This document shows positions 1 through 11,435 of a stretch of 64,000 bases of DNA, one piece after another (within the stretch, counting starts at the first letter, position 1; every line of letters starts with the position of its first letter). Below the pieces are notes generated by a model. That model saw only the letters and a program-made list of their open reading frames with translations. It ran no database searches and was not told where the DNA came from. Source of the stretch: an uncultured Sulfuricurvum sp. (lineage in GTDB: Bacteria > Campylobacterota > Campylobacteria > Campylobacterales > Sulfurimonadaceae); assembly GCA_903844635.1 (NCBI GenBank), contig CAIMUF010000059.1:62001-126000 (forward strand). Reading direction: 5' to 3'. A program made the position numbers and the translations under genes.

Positions 1-1098
1 AAAAATATAGCGACTCTCTTTTGGCCCCGGACTTGCCTCAGGGTGATGCTGGACTGAAAATACGGGAGAATTTTTATAGCGGAGACCTTCAATGGTATTA
101 TCAAAAAGATTCACATGTGTTACATCTGCAATTTCACGTACTGATTCGGGAACATTATAGTTATGATTTTGTGCTGTAATCTCTACCATACCCGTTTGAA
201 CATTTTTCACAGGATGATTTCCACCATGGTGACCGAATTTTAGTTTATGCGTATCATGTCCGTGTGCGATGCTAAGAAGCTGATGCCCCAAGCAAATACC
301 AAACAAAGGGATACGACGAGCAATAAGCTTTTTGATCTCTTCTTGCTCTTTTTTCAAGACTAATGGATCTCCCGGACCATTGGACAAAAACACACCATCA
401 ATCTCTTTATTATCGTAACGTGCAATTAAATCGTCGCCGTTAAAGCTATTAGGAAGCACTTCAACTTCTAAGCCCGCTTGCGTAAGTTCATTCAGGATAT
501 TACGTTTGACCCCAAAGTCGATTGCTGCAATGCGTGCTTTAGGTGCAGGTGCATCGTTGTAACGAAAACTAAACGGATCATACACACCATTACGGTGTGT
601 GTAAGCTACTTTTGTACTTACTTCTTCGATATAGTTCACTTCTTCAATACGAGGAGCTGCCTCAAGAAGGGCTTTAAGCTCCGCTTTGTCGCTCACTTGC
701 GTTGAAGCGATCATCATCATAGCACCTTGAGTGCGAAGCATTTTAGTCAAAAAACGAGTGTCGATATCACAAATACCTATAACTCCATGTTTTTCTAAAA
801 AGGTATGCAAAGCTTCTTGCGCTCTAAAAGAGGAATATTGACTTTGATATTGACGAACGATTACCCCTTTACAATGGGCAGAATTGCTTTCCATGTCTTC
901 ATCATTTACCCCAACATTGCCAATCTCAGGCATGGTAAAAGTAATAAATTGCCCCGCATACGAAGGGTCAGAAATAATCTCTTGATAACCAGTAAGTGAA
1001 GTATTAAAAACGATTTCACCAACGCTTGTTGTATCTGCTCCAAAGCTTTTTGCTTGAAGAAAAGTACCATTCTCGAGATAAATCCATACGTCACGCAT
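1..1098 (-). CDS. carA: Carbamoyl-phosphate synthase small (glutaminase) subunit, 3' end cut by window edge
   Basis: Hydrolyses glutamine to supply ammonia to CarB for carbamoyl phosphate (arginine and pyrimidine synthesis). The frame is open from an ATG at 1098 to position 1, giving 366 residues; CarA is usually about 375, so only the last few are missing. The class I amidotransferase domain shows the nucleophile Cys269 in GICLGH and the catalytic His and Glu in HHPEASPGP near the edge. The N-terminal CarA fold starts MRDVWIYLENG. The start codon overlaps the stop of the upstream DUF507 gene (TAATG), so translation is probably coupled. It is the last visible gene of a long leftward operon. 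Confidence 0.97.
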   Translation of the reverse strand, partial: MRDVWIYLENGTFLQAKSFGADTTSVGEIVFNTSLTGYQEIISDPSYAGQFITFTMPEIGNVGVNDEDMESNSAHCKGVIVRQYQSQYSSFRAQEALHTFLEKHGVIGICDIDTRFLTKMLRTQGAMMMIASTQVSDKAELKALLEAAPRIEEVNYIEEVSTKVAYTHRNGVYDPFSFRYNDAPAPKARIAAIDFGVKRNILNELTQAGLEVEVLPNSFNGDDLIARYDNKEIDGVFLSNGPGDPLVLKKEQEEIKKLIARRIPLFGICLGHQLLSIAHGHDTHKLKFGHHGGNHPVKNVQTGMVEITAQNHNYNVPESVREIADVTHVNLFDNTIEGLRYKNSPVFSVQHHPEASPGPKESRYIF

Positions 1099-1649
1099 TA
1101 CGCCATCCCCCGTTTTAGTAGTTCATCTTTGTATAATTTTTCATATAAGATTTCATATTCATCCGTTCCCGGAATCATACGACGCTTATAGCTTTTAATT
1201 TTTTCATAAACCGCATTTTCGATCTCACTGGCATCAGCGATAAAAGCTGTCATTGCATCATAAATGATATTCTTGATACGATTTTCACTGACATCGTAAT
1301 GAATTAAATCTTCTTCGTATAATGCATCCAAAATTTTATGTGCAATATCCGAATAACGATCTTCATACGAGAGAATAACGCCAAAATCAGGTGCTAATCT
1401 TTTTTTGATCATAAAAAAGAGTTGTCGTTCATCGGCTAAATAGAAATCAATCTGCTCCTCATTGGCATTGACGATTTCTTTAACTTTTTCTTCCAGCGCC
1501 ATTTCACGCTTAACGCTCTCAATCAATATTTTTTCAGCTTCATGTGCCGTTGCTTCCAAGCCATGAGTCATCGTAACTAATCCGCTACGGTTAAGATCTA
1601 CGGCAATGCGACTCGAAATATGAGGTAAATGTGCGAGTGAAACTTTCAT
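1098..1649 (-). CDS. DUF507 family protein
   Basis: 183-residue soluble, highly charged, mostly helical protein of the DUF507 family, whose function is unknown. Typical family features are the N-terminal segment with SRIAVDL and the C-terminal YEILYEKLYKDELLKRG. No signal peptide or membrane segment. In Campylobacterota this family commonly precedes carA, and here its stop overlaps the carA start by one base. The operon pairing suggests co-expression with pyrimidine/arginine synthesis but says nothing firm about its job. Confidence 0.85.
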   Translation of the reverse strand: MKVSLAHLPHISSRIAVDLNRSGLVTMTHGLEATAHEAEKILIESVKREMALEEKVKEIVNANEEQIDFYLADERQLFFMIKKRLAPDFGVILSYEDRYSDIAHKILDALYEEDLIHYDVSENRIKNIIYDAMTAFIADASEIENAVYEKIKSYKRRMIPGTDEYEILYEKLYKDELLKRGMA

Positions 1650-1704
1650 GAGTAGCCCTAGTGTACTTTTTTGTTATTGTACTTTAGATGACCTCTAAAA
1701 AGGC

Positions 1705-2385
1705 TTAGAAAGCTTTTTTGTGATGCCGTAATGTAAAAAATGCAGCTGCACCACCTAAAAGCAAGCCTCCCAGTACATCCAAAAAAACATGTTGTTTAAT
1801 TGCCATTGTCGAGTACACTATTCCCAAACACCATAGAGCATTTAACCCAATAATGATTTTTCTTCCCCGCATCTGCTTTAACTGCAAATGAAGCCAAAAA
1901 AAGGAAAAAAAAGCTGTTGCAACATGTAAGGAGGGAAAAGCATTTCCTCCCATATCTACTGATTTCAATAATTCCATATTAGACGATGCAGCCCAATCAT
2001 TACTGTTTTGAGGAATAACTGTTGGGAAAAAAAGATAAAAAAGTATTCCAATTATCGAAACTGAACCCACATACACACCATAGTAGAATAGCTCTTTTTT
2101 ACTCTTTATAAGTGCAGGAGGGAGTGATACATACACCCATAATGAGAGATAGAAATAGAGATAAAAATCATTAAAAGAAATCCATTTATCAATACGTACC
2201 AATGGAATTTGTGTCACTGGGTAAAAATGATGTGTTAAAAGGTAAAAATAGAGAGCAAAAAAAAGAGCAATAAAACTCATCGTTCCGACGGCTTTTAAAC
2301 ACCAATGTGACCATAATCGTAAAGCTAAATTTTTAATGAACGAAGGACCATCTTCTTGACAATCAATAGTACCGCAAATATTCAC
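1705..2385 (-). CDS. PAP2-superfamily membrane phosphatase
   Basis: 226 residues with about six hydrophobic segments. The PAP2 motifs C2 (PSLHVAT, residues about 150-157) and C3 (KQHVFLDVLGG, about 197-207) are clear and carry the two catalytic histidines and the aspartate; the lysine/arginine C1 motif is not obvious, as in the inositol-phosphorylceramide-synthase-like PAP2 subgroup. A lipid-phosphate phosphatase or phosphotransferase role at the inner membrane is inferred; the substrate cannot be told. The start is GTG at 2385, 15 nt after the motE-like stop, with a weak ribosome site. It lies between flagellar-type and carA genes of one operon. Confidence 0.8.
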   Translation of the reverse strand: MNICGTIDCQEDGPSFIKNLALRLWSHWCLKAVGTMSFIALFFALYFYLLTHHFYPVTQIPLVRIDKWISFNDFYLYFYLSLWVYVSLPPALIKSKKELFYYGVYVGSVSIIGILFYLFFPTVIPQNSNDWAASSNMELLKSVDMGGNAFPSLHVATAFFSFFWLHLQLKQMRGRKIIIGLNALWCLGIVYSTMAIKQHVFLDVLGGLLLGGAAAFFTLRHHKKAF

Positions 2386-2400
2386 ACTAGATCTTTGTGA

Positions 2401-2925
2401 TTATTTCGATGGTACAGGCGGCATACGACGTAATGCCACTGTCACTTCTGACGCTTTTTTAGGATCCATTTTCCCTAAAATTTGCCCAACAACTTTTGAG
2501 TTTAATGTACTCATAATCTCAGCTACTTCATCGGCTCCCATTTGAGAAAGAATCCCGGATGCTGCACCTGGTTTCATTTTCGCAAAAGTTTGAGAAACTT
2601 TGTCACTTTTAAGCTGTTTCATCTCTTCTAAAATTTTTTTATTCTCATCCGTCATTTTTTTTATTGATGCTTCTCGTGTTTTTATTTCTGCAAGCTTTTG
2701 GTCTACTGCCGTGCCCTTGCCCTGAACCAGTGATTCTTTTTTCTTTAATAAATCTTCAGTGGCTCTCTTGAGTGCGTCAAGTGACTGCTTTTGTTCATCA
2801 ATCTTTCCAAGCTCAATTAATAACTCATTTTTTCGAGATTCAAATATTTTTGTACATTCATATGATTTATTTTGTGCGCCAAAAACGGCACCAAACGATA
2901 GTAATAATATAAGTACAATTTTCAT
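2401..2925 (-). CDS. MotE-like periplasmic flagellar protein (MgtE N-domain-like)
   Basis: 174 residues: a signal peptide (residues 1-16, ending FGA), a long charged coiled coil (about 35-112), then a compact C-terminal domain resembling the MgtE N-domain (about 118-170, with LSQMGADEVAEIM and ILGKMDPKKASEV). This architecture matches the MotE/PDP family, periplasmic chaperones for the MotC stator part in alphaproteobacteria and common in flagellated Campylobacterota. It overlaps the FliJ-like gene by ATGA, which supports a flagellar role. The exact partner here is inferred. Confidence 0.75.
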   Translation of the reverse strand: MKIVLILLLSFGAVFGAQNKSYECTKIFESRKNELLIELGKIDEQKQSLDALKRATEDLLKKKESLVQGKGTAVDQKLAEIKTREASIKKMTDENKKILEEMKQLKSDKVSQTFAKMKPGAASGILSQMGADEVAEIMSTLNSKVVGQILGKMDPKKASEVTVALRRMPPVPSK

Positions 2926-3341
2926 AAAGGCTCACTTTTGTAGATCATAACACCGATTTCATCCAGCATTTTAGCCTCTTCTTTTTTAATTTTCACACTG
3001 TGTGCTTGCGTCTCTTGCAATTCGAGATATTTGAACTTTTCATATTCAATCATAGCATTTTTAAAGCGCTGCTGCATCTGAGATAAATTTTGTTGCGCTT
3101 TAGCTAGATTAAGTGCACACTGTTCTATCTCATAATGTTGAGCTTGGATGAGTATTTGCGATTGAGTAAATTCACTAACTGTACCGCTAGTAGGAAGACC
3201 AAGAGATTGAAGTAGAAGGTATGCATTATCAAGTGCAATTGAAGCAAGCGTTAGTGTGCTATTCGCACTGACAAGGTCACGCTCGGCATGATCAAGATCT
3301 CTTTTTTTGAGTTTGACCAGAGGAGTGTATTTTGATTTCAC
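2922..3341 (-). CDS. fliJ: FliJ-like flagellar export protein
   Basis: 139 residues, almost entirely heptad-rich helix with no signal peptide, the size and character of FliJ, the central stalk of the flagellar type III export ATPase FliI. The start is GTG at 3341, 3 nt after the purA stop, with no clear Shine-Dalgarno, so re-initiation after purA is likely. It is followed with a 4-nt overlap by the MotE-like gene. The call rests on length, predicted coiled coil and neighbour, because FliJ sequences diverge strongly. Confidence 0.65.
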   Translation of the reverse strand: MKSKYTPLVKLKKRDLDHAERDLVSANSTLTLASIALDNAYLLLQSLGLPTSGTVSEFTQSQILIQAQHYEIEQCALNLAKAQQNLSQMQQRFKNAMIEYEKFKYLELQETQAHSVKIKKEEAKMLDEIGVMIYKSEPL

Positions 3342-3344
3342 AAT

Positions 3345-5451
<2,107 letters not shown>

Positions 5452-5452
<1 letters not shown>

Positions 5453-6558
5453 TACAGCCCAAAGTAAATAGTGTTAAAGATACGGTTTGCCGTTCCGTCA
5501 AAGGCTCTTCGACCCATTTTATCCAATGCAAGTTCTACACTATTAACAACCCACGCTGCTTCATACACACTTATAAGTCCCATGTGATTGATACGAAAAA
5601 TTGTGTCTTTAATATGATCCTGTCCGCCCGCGACATTGACTTCAAACTCTTTTTGAAGCAACGAGCGAATTTTTTTGGCTTCAGGATCTCCGATGGTTGT
5701 CATCGAATCAGCAGGAGTTATCGGATAAATACTCAAGCCGATTGCCACCATTGCTTCTCTCGTTGCGCGCGCACGAAGTGCTGTTTGGACATACAATTTT
5801 TCAAGTCCGCCTTCCGCTTTGATACGGTTTAAAATACTCTCTAAACCAATCGTGATCGTCGTAGCAGCCGTCCAAGCGGTGGTATTTTTACGCTGATTTT
5901 TAATCTCGGTGGCAAGGTTAAAATAATATCCTTTGCCATTGCCAATTTTCTCAATCGCTGCGTTGCTAAGACCCATGATAGCAAGCCCAGGAGGGAGCAT
6001 TAATGCTTTTTGGCTTCCTGAAATCAAACAGTCGATATTGGTTACATCGATTTTCTCAACGCCCACCGCTGTAATACCATCAGCTATAACCATAATAGCA
6101 GGATTGTACGCTTTTACTGCACGTGCAATGGCTTCAACACTGTGACGAAGTCCGCCTGCGGATTCACAAATTTGAATCGCGATGGCATCAATGTCAGGGT
6201 TTGCAATCAAAGCTGCTTGAACTTCTTCTACGGTTGCAGGCGTGTCCCATTCGTGTTTAATCTCAACGTTTGCAATTCCATGAGCCTGTGCAATTTTACC
6301 AAAACGCTCACCGAATTTCCCCGAATTAATAGAAAGAAGTTTGGAGTGAGCAAGATTAATAACCGCCCCTTCCATCGCTCCTGTACCCGAAGAGGCAAGC
6401 ATCAACACTTCGTCCATTCCAAGTAATTCAAACAACAATGTGCGCGTTCGCTCAAAAATCGCTTCAAACTCCGGTGTGCGGTGATGAATGGTTTCACCAG
6501 CCATAGCGACACGGACAGATTCGGGTACTGGGGTAGGTCCTGGAGTAAAGAGGAGCAT
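5452..6558 (-). CDS. Class V aminotransferase (serine-pyruvate / alanine-glyoxylate type)
   Basis: PLP-dependent aminotransferase, 368 residues from the ATG at 6558, which follows an AAGGA site by 6 nt; a longer frame to 6600 adds 14 residues without family resemblance. Start MLLFTPGPTPVPESV, then HHRTPEF, an SSGTGAMEG phosphate-binding loop, ADGITAVG, and the PLP lysine in SGSQKALMLPPG. This subgroup covers serine-glyoxylate, alanine-glyoxylate and phosphoserine-like enzymes; the exact substrate cannot be fixed from sequence alone. First gene of the leftward operon with hisZ and purA. Confidence 0.9.
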
Positions 6559-6643
6559 GTTTTTCCTTGCAATGTTTATAGAGTATATTATTAATACCAA
6601 ATGTTCGAATTATAGCCAAGAGGAAGTTAGGGGAGGTTTAAGC

Positions 6644-6649
6644 TATAAT
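6644..6649 (+). promoter_or_regulatory. -10 box (TATAAT) for uppP
   Basis: AGCTATAAT 25 nt before the uppP start. A perfect -10 without a convincing -35, as is usual in Campylobacterota. Confidence 0.55.
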
Positions 6650-6673
6650 ACCATCAAAAAAAAGAGCCTTATT

Positions 6674-7453
6674 ATGACGTTATTTGATGCCTTGCTTTTA
6701 GGTGCCCTCGAGGGGGTAACCGAATTTCTTCCTGTCTCTTCCACAGGTCACCTCATTTTAGTTTCTCAACTTTTAGGACTGGAACAAACCAATGCACACA
6801 AAGCATTTGAAGTAGCTATCCAACTGGGAAGTATCCTTGCAGTACTATTCTTGTATGCCAAAGATCTTATCAAAGATAAAACACTCTGGATTAAACTTGC
6901 CATTGCTTTTGTTCCTACCGGAGTTCTTGGATTTTTATTCTATAAGCAGATCAAAGGTCTATTTGGAGTGGAAACCGTAAGTATTATGCTCATCGCAGGG
7001 GGAATTATTTTCTTAATCGTTGAATATTTTCGTCGGGACAAAGCCATCGACTCAGGAAAAGAGCTTAGTGAACTCACTTACAAAGAAGCTTTTTTAATCG
7101 GTGTTTTTCAAAGTCTCTCTATGATTCCGGGGACAAGCCGCTCAGGAGCAACGATTATCGGCGGATTATTACTGGGACTCAAACGTAAAAGTGCGGCAGA
7201 ATTTTCGTTTCTTTTGGCAATTCCTACGATGATGATTGCTACCGCTTACGATTTGATCAAACATCGCCATGAAATGATCGTCGATGATTATTCAATGCTT
7301 GCTGTTGCCTTTGTAACCGCATTTATTTTTGCTTTTTTTACAGTTAAACTTTTTGTAGGGTTTGTTAGCCGTCATACCTTTACACCGTTCGCAATTTACC
7401 GAATTATTGTGGGAATACTTTTCTTTTACTTTATTGTATCAATACCGGCGTAA
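6674..7453 (+). CDS. uppP: Undecaprenyl-diphosphatase
   Basis: Integral membrane enzyme that recycles undecaprenyl diphosphate to the carrier phosphate for peptidoglycan and glycan synthesis. 259 residues from the ATG at 6674; the open frame runs back to 6488 but that part overlaps the divergent aminotransferase gene and lacks family resemblance. Both signature motifs are intact: EGVTEFLPVSSTGHL (residues about 13-27) and PGTSRSGATIIGGLLLG (about 155-172). Seven to eight membrane segments. Its last 28 bases overlap the end of the convergent rdgB gene. Confidence 0.97.
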   Translation: MTLFDALLLGALEGVTEFLPVSSTGHLILVSQLLGLEQTNAHKAFEVAIQLGSILAVLFLYAKDLIKDKTLWIKLAIAFVPTGVLGFLFYKQIKGLFGVETVSIMLIAGGIIFLIVEYFRRDKAIDSGKELSELTYKEAFLIGVFQSLSMIPGTSRSGATIIGGLLLGLKRKSAAEFSFLLAIPTMMIATAYDLIKHRHEMIVDDYSMLAVAFVTAFIFAFFTVKLFVGFVSRHTFTPFAIYRIIVGILFFYFIVSIPA

Positions 7454-8058
7454 GAACGCTGTGTTTTGATCTGCTCGATTAAAATCTTTGCTAAATTCAA
7501 TCCTTTTGAACGGTGAGAAAGTCCAACTTTGATCTCACTTCCTAATTCTCCCAATGTTTTTTCAAATCCGCTTGGAATAAAAATCGGATCATATCCAAAT
7601 CCATTTTCACCTCGTGGATAGATTGAAACATCTCCATGCATCCATCCATGAACACAACTCTCTCCCTCACGTGTTACGATGGCAATCGCTGCAGTGTAAT
7701 GCGCCTTTGAAGAGTCCAATCCTTGCTGCTTTAAGGCATCGATTAGTTTGTTCACATTCTCTTTATCGGTTGCATTCTCACCACCGTAACGAGCACTGTA
7801 AATTCCTGGTTGTCCGCCCAATGCATCAACACTAATACCGCTGTCATCCGCGATAATAATGGCATCAATGTCGCCTAGTGCGTGATAAACCGCGCGGGCT
7901 TTTATGAGAGCATTTTCTTTGAATGTCTCCCCGTCTTCAATAATCTCAAATCCTTCTATCAAATCAGTATACGGATATACCTCATGGTCATGAAGAAGCT
8001 CAATAATTTCGCGTACTTTTCCTTTATTCGACGTTGCTAAAACGATTTTCATTGACAT
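7426..8058 (-). CDS. rdgB: RdgB/HAM1-type XTP/dITP pyrophosphatase
   Basis: House-cleaning enzyme that hydrolyses non-canonical purine triphosphates (XTP, dITP) to monophosphates. 210 residues; TSNKGKVREI at the N-terminus, DDSGISVDALGG with the catalytic acidic pair, GFGYDPIF and the C-terminal SHRSKGLN. Two in-frame ATGs (8058 and 8052) share one AAGGA site; the second, giving MKIVLATSN, has the better spacing. The gene converges on uppP. Confidence 0.96.
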   Translation of the reverse strand: MSMKIVLATSNKGKVREIIELLHDHEVYPYTDLIEGFEIIEDGETFKENALIKARAVYHALGDIDAIIIADDSGISVDALGGQPGIYSARYGGENATDKENVNKLIDALKQQGLDSSKAHYTAAIAIVTREGESCVHGWMHGDVSIYPRGENGFGYDPIFIPSGFEKTLGELGSEIKVGLSHRSKGLNLAKILIEQIKTQRSYAGIDTIK

Positions 8059-8117
8059 ATATCCTTAGACTAGACTTAGTAATTCTTTCTTCAAATAATC
8101 GTGTTACATGAATATAC

Positions 8118-8123
8118 TATAAT
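8118..8123 (+). promoter_or_regulatory. -10 box (TATAAT) for the MFS gene
   Basis: TATAAT 33 nt before the GTG start at 8156; no matching -35 is seen. Confidence 0.45.
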
Positions 8124-8155
8124 GACAAATATTTTATCTCATCTAAGGTCACAAT

Positions 8156-9484
8156 GTGTTTAAAACAGTTATGCCTCTTTCCGCGATTTTATCGCTTCGT
8201 TTTTTCGGTCTTTTTCTAGTTTTACCCGTTCTTTCGGTGTATGGACTCACTCTTTCCGGCGCAACACCTCTTCTTATTGGTATTACAGTCGGAGGATATG
8301 CACTTACTCAAGCAATTTTCCAACTCCCTTTTGGAATTATGAGTGATAAAATCGGTCGTAAACCCACCATTCTTATTGGTCTGGTTATTTTTCTCGTAGG
8401 GTCTATTATCTGTGCCGTGAGCAACGATATTTATACACTCATGTTTGGACGATTCTTACAAGGTGCAGGTGCCATTGGTGCCGTTATTCCTGCTATGATT
8501 AGCGATTTAGTCAACGAAGAGTCTCGTGGTAAAGCCATGGCACTTATGGGTGGAACGATTGCGATTAGTTTTGCAGCTGCGATGGGTCTTGGACCTGTTA
8601 TTGCTGCACATTATGGACTCTCTTCATTGTTTTGGATCACCGCTATTTTGTCGATTCTTTCCATGATTGTCCTCTTTACGAAAGTCCCGACTCCTCCGCG
8701 TATCCGCCATATCTATCACTCTACTACTAATACACGAGATATTCTTAAAGATCCAAATCTTCTCAATATGGTTATCATCAATGGAATGCAAAAAGGGCTT
8801 ATGACGATTGCATTTGTTCTCATCCCAGTATTGTTGATCGGTACAGATACAATAAAAGGATTTGACTGGGTAGCCGCTGATTTGTGGAAAGTTTATGTTC
8901 CGGCGCTATTAGCAGGATTGGTTGCTATGGGACCCGCTGCCGTATTTGGCGAAAAATACAACAAACCAAAACAAATATTTCTCATCTCTATCGTCCTGTT
9001 TATTGTAGCTTTTACCCTTATGGGATTTGCGACGCAAAGCTGGCAGTTTGTTTTAGGCGTTGTTAGTTTCTTTATCGCTTTTAATATGATGGAGCCTTTA
9101 GTACAATCGATGATTAGTAAATTTGCAAAAGTCCACCAAAAAGGTGCTGCACTAGGTATTGCCAACGGATTTGCGTATCTAATGACGTTTATTGGCGGTA
9201 TTGTGGCAGGTCTTGCATTGCAGTATTCCAACAAAGAGACATTGGCTATTTCATTGGTTATCGTTTCGACGCTGTGGCTTTTATGGACAATGAAACTGAC
9301 TAATCCACTGCGTTTTTCACACCTTTATATCTCTATAGATCATGTGGATATGGAAAAACTGAACAACTTGGAGCATGAGCATATTGCAGAATGGTACATC
9401 AATGAGACCGAAAATCTTGTCGTAGTTAAATACCGAAAAGACATGATGGAAGAAGAGACGATTAAAGAAAAAATTGTTAAATAA
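8156..9484 (+). CDS. MFS transporter, YajR-like with C-terminal ferredoxin-like domain
   Basis: 442 residues, twelve predicted membrane helices (about 1-385). MFS motif A is present after helix 2 (GIMSDKIGRKPT). The last about 55 residues (from HLYISIDHV) form a soluble beta-alpha-beta tail, as in E. coli YajR, where a YAM domain follows the transporter core; YajR-type proteins are drug/efflux-like. The start is GTG at 8156 with AAGG about 7 nt upstream; an in-frame ATG five codons later is possible. Substrate unknown. Confidence 0.85.
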   Translation: MFKTVMPLSAILSLRFFGLFLVLPVLSVYGLTLSGATPLLIGITVGGYALTQAIFQLPFGIMSDKIGRKPTILIGLVIFLVGSIICAVSNDIYTLMFGRFLQGAGAIGAVIPAMISDLVNEESRGKAMALMGGTIAISFAAAMGLGPVIAAHYGLSSLFWITAILSILSMIVLFTKVPTPPRIRHIYHSTTNTRDILKDPNLLNMVIINGMQKGLMTIAFVLIPVLLIGTDTIKGFDWVAADLWKVYVPALLAGLVAMGPAAVFGEKYNKPKQIFLISIVLFIVAFTLMGFATQSWQFVLGVVSFFIAFNMMEPLVQSMISKFAKVHQKGAALGIANGFAYLMTFIGGIVAGLALQYSNKETLAISLVIVSTLWLLWTMKLTNPLRFSHLYISIDHVDMEKLNNLEHEHIAEWYINETENLVVVKYRKDMMEEETIKEKIVK

Positions 9485-9506
9485 TTCCCGCTTTTGCGGG
9501 AATTAT
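9481..9506. terminator. Bidirectional hairpin terminator
   Basis: Perfect 11-bp stem (ATAATTCCCGC/GCGGGAATTAT) with a TTTT loop between two convergent genes. A T-rich tail follows on the + strand, and the stem includes the MFS stop codon. Confidence 0.75.
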
Positions 9507-10702
9507 AACTTTATTACTCTAACCAAAGTTCCTTCTTCCAAATCCCCATCATCTTCGCCACATATCATTAATGCGGCATTTCCTAAAAGATTAGTCAAAA
9601 TAGCTGAGCTTCCTGATTTTTTGCCTTCAAAATCGACCCAATAACGCCCATCAAGAAATGTGAGATTACACGCAGTGAATTCACTTTTGTTCGAGCGTTT
9701 GGCAAACGGCACTTTGAGTGTTGCTTCGATGGGCTCATAAGGGTTTGCATTTCCTAACATCCGAGAAATAAGCGGTGCGACATAGAGGATAAACGTTACC
9801 GTTGAAGAGTACGCAAATCCCGGTAATGAAACAATAAATTTCTTTCCTCGCTGCGCTACCATCACGTGTTGTCCGGGTTTGATATTGACTCCTTTGAAAA
9901 TCACCTCAGCCCCAAGTTTAGGGACGATATGTTTGACAAAATCATAATCACCAACACTCACTCCACCCGTACTGACGACAATATCACTACAGCGGAGAGC
10001 TTCTTCAAACCGCTCCATAATGGCATTTTTATCATCTCCGATAATCCCCATTCCAACTGACTCTCCGCCGAGACTATTCACGAGAGCTTCGAGGGTATAG
10101 CTGTTAGAGCTGCGAATTTGCCCGCCATGACGCTGTGTTTCGCCAATATCTATAATCTCGCTTCCCGTTGCAATAATGCTAACACGAGGACGTTGCGCCA
10201 CCCAAATCATCACACGGTTAATCCCAGCCAAAACGCCAATCTCAGCAAAACCAATAGTTGTTCCACGCGAAATTAAAACCTCACCTCTTCGGTAACTTTC
10301 CCCAACTGGACGAACAGCAAAGCCAACTGGAACCGTTTTTTCGATAAGAATCTGCCCCTCTTTAACCGATACATTTTCAATCGGAATAAGAGTATCTGAA
10401 CCCTCTGGCATCAGTGAGCCTGTAAAGGTTTTGATACAAATTCCGTTCTCTACGGCATCTATTTCATCTGCTCCGGCAGGATTATCACCTAAAATTGCCA
10501 ATGCTTTATAGTCTGAAAAATCGGCATGAATCACCGCATATCCATCCATTGCCGACGTGGGATGTGTCGGATAATCTTCTTCTGCAACAATATCTTCTGC
10601 CAAAATTCGCCCTAAAGCACTACTGATAAAAAGTCGTTCACTTCGAATTGTCCCCATCGGTAAAAGACTAATCATATTTTGAGAGGTTTCATACGAAATC
10701 AT
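9503..10702 (-). CDS. moeA: Molybdopterin molybdenumtransferase
   Basis: Inserts molybdenum into adenylylated molybdopterin in Moco synthesis. 399 residues, normal length. Seen in order: the MoeA N-terminal region with AMDGYAV (about 51-57), MPEGSDTLIPIE, RSSNSYTLEAL at the start of the MogA-like domain, STGGVSVGDYDFVK (about 245-258) and the SLPGFAYSS segment, then the beta-barrel domain IV. It overlaps moaE by four bases (ATGA), forming a moaD-moaE-moeA unit that would serve molybdoenzymes such as nitrate or polysulfide reductases. Confidence 0.96.
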   Translation of the reverse strand: MISYETSQNMISLLPMGTIRSERLFISSALGRILAEDIVAEEDYPTHPTSAMDGYAVIHADFSDYKALAILGDNPAGADEIDAVENGICIKTFTGSLMPEGSDTLIPIENVSVKEGQILIEKTVPVGFAVRPVGESYRRGEVLISRGTTIGFAEIGVLAGINRVMIWVAQRPRVSIIATGSEIIDIGETQRHGGQIRSSNSYTLEALVNSLGGESVGMGIIGDDKNAIMERFEEALRCSDIVVSTGGVSVGDYDFVKHIVPKLGAEVIFKGVNIKPGQHVMVAQRGKKFIVSLPGFAYSSTVTFILYVAPLISRMLGNANPYEPIEATLKVPFAKRSNKSEFTACNLTFLDGRYWVDFEGKKSGSSAILTNLLGNAALMICGEDDGDLEEGTLVRVIKL

Positions 10703-11145
10703 TGCTCACTCCCTAATAATCCTGCCCCCGCAATAGCAGTTGAGCGTTCACGGGCATAGAGTCGTTCACCTGCACGAAGATCATATTTCCAAATGGGTGC
10801 TGAAGCTTTGAAGTCTTCAACAAACTGTTCAATCGTCTCTAATGCTACACGACGTTTTGGAGAAAATACCGCTGCAATATACGAAGATTCATGCACCAAC
10901 ACATCTCCACGAGAGTGTGCCATTTTCAATGTTGCCCCCAATGGTGCCACTTTTGCACTCCACGCATCAAACCATGATGTAAGAATGGGCTCATAAACAT
11001 CAAAGCTCAATCCCTCGATCCCATCTTCATCCCGTACAGTTCCGACAAAAGGGATATAGGCTCCGTAATTGCTAGCACTTTCACTGGCATACCAACGGGT
11101 TAAAATCTCAGGAACATTCAATGCGCCATCGTGTAATTCCAACAT
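10699..11145 (-). CDS. moaE: Molybdopterin synthase catalytic subunit
   Basis: Large subunit of molybdopterin synthase, which puts two sulfurs carried by MoaD into precursor Z. 148 residues from the ATG at 11145, preceded by GGAGG at the right distance; a GTG five codons upstream is open but would lie inside that site. Motifs: GTVRDEDGIEGLSFDVYEP, HSRGDVLVHESS, VFSPKRR, and the catalytic lysine region KASAPIWKYD. It starts two bases after the moaD stop and overlaps moeA. Confidence 0.95.
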   Translation of the reverse strand: MLELHDGALNVPEILTRWYASESASNYGAYIPFVGTVRDEDGIEGLSFDVYEPILTSWFDAWSAKVAPLGATLKMAHSRGDVLVHESSYIAAVFSPKRRVALETIEQFVEDFKASAPIWKYDLRAGERLYARERSTAIAGAGLLGSEQ

Positions 11146-11147
11146 CT

Positions 11148-11369
11148 TCAGCCTCCGCACACAGGAGGAAGAAGGGAAATTTTATCACCATCGCTTAAGA
11201 GCGTATCCAAAGAAGCGACCAAGGTATCATTGACTGCCACTGCACAACTGTCAATCCATTGCGCCATCTCAGCATCTTGTTTCAATGCCTCAGCCACATC
11301 ACGCAGCGTTGATGCTTCCATAGTTAGGATAGGACGACCAATCGGTCCTAAAAATTCGATTGTCACCAT
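11148..11369 (-). CDS. moaD: Molybdopterin synthase sulfur-carrier subunit
   Basis: 73-residue ubiquitin-like sulfur carrier ending in the diagnostic diglycine (PPVCGG), which is adenylylated and thiocarboxylated and feeds sulfur to MoaE. First gene of the moaD-moaE-moeA unit. Confidence 0.94.
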   Translation of the reverse strand: MVTIEFLGPIGRPILTMEASTLRDVAEALKQDAEMAQWIDSCAVAVNDTLVASLDTLLSDGDKISLLPPVCGG

Positions 11370-11400
11370 TTAGACACCCTTACGTTAGTGAAGTTTTTAG

Positions 11401-11406
11401 TATAAT
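11401..11406 (+). promoter_or_regulatory. -10 box (TATAAT) for mqnA
   Basis: TATAAT 30 nt ahead of the GTG start at 11436, in the divergent gap between moaD and mqnA. Confidence 0.5.
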
Positions 11407-11435
11407 AGCACCTCTTATATGAAAAGGTCTTGATT

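Noticed and set aside
6488-6673. 62-codon N-terminal extension of uppP
   Set aside because: It is antisense to the aminotransferase gene and ahead of the TATAAT box; family proteins start at MTLFDALL.
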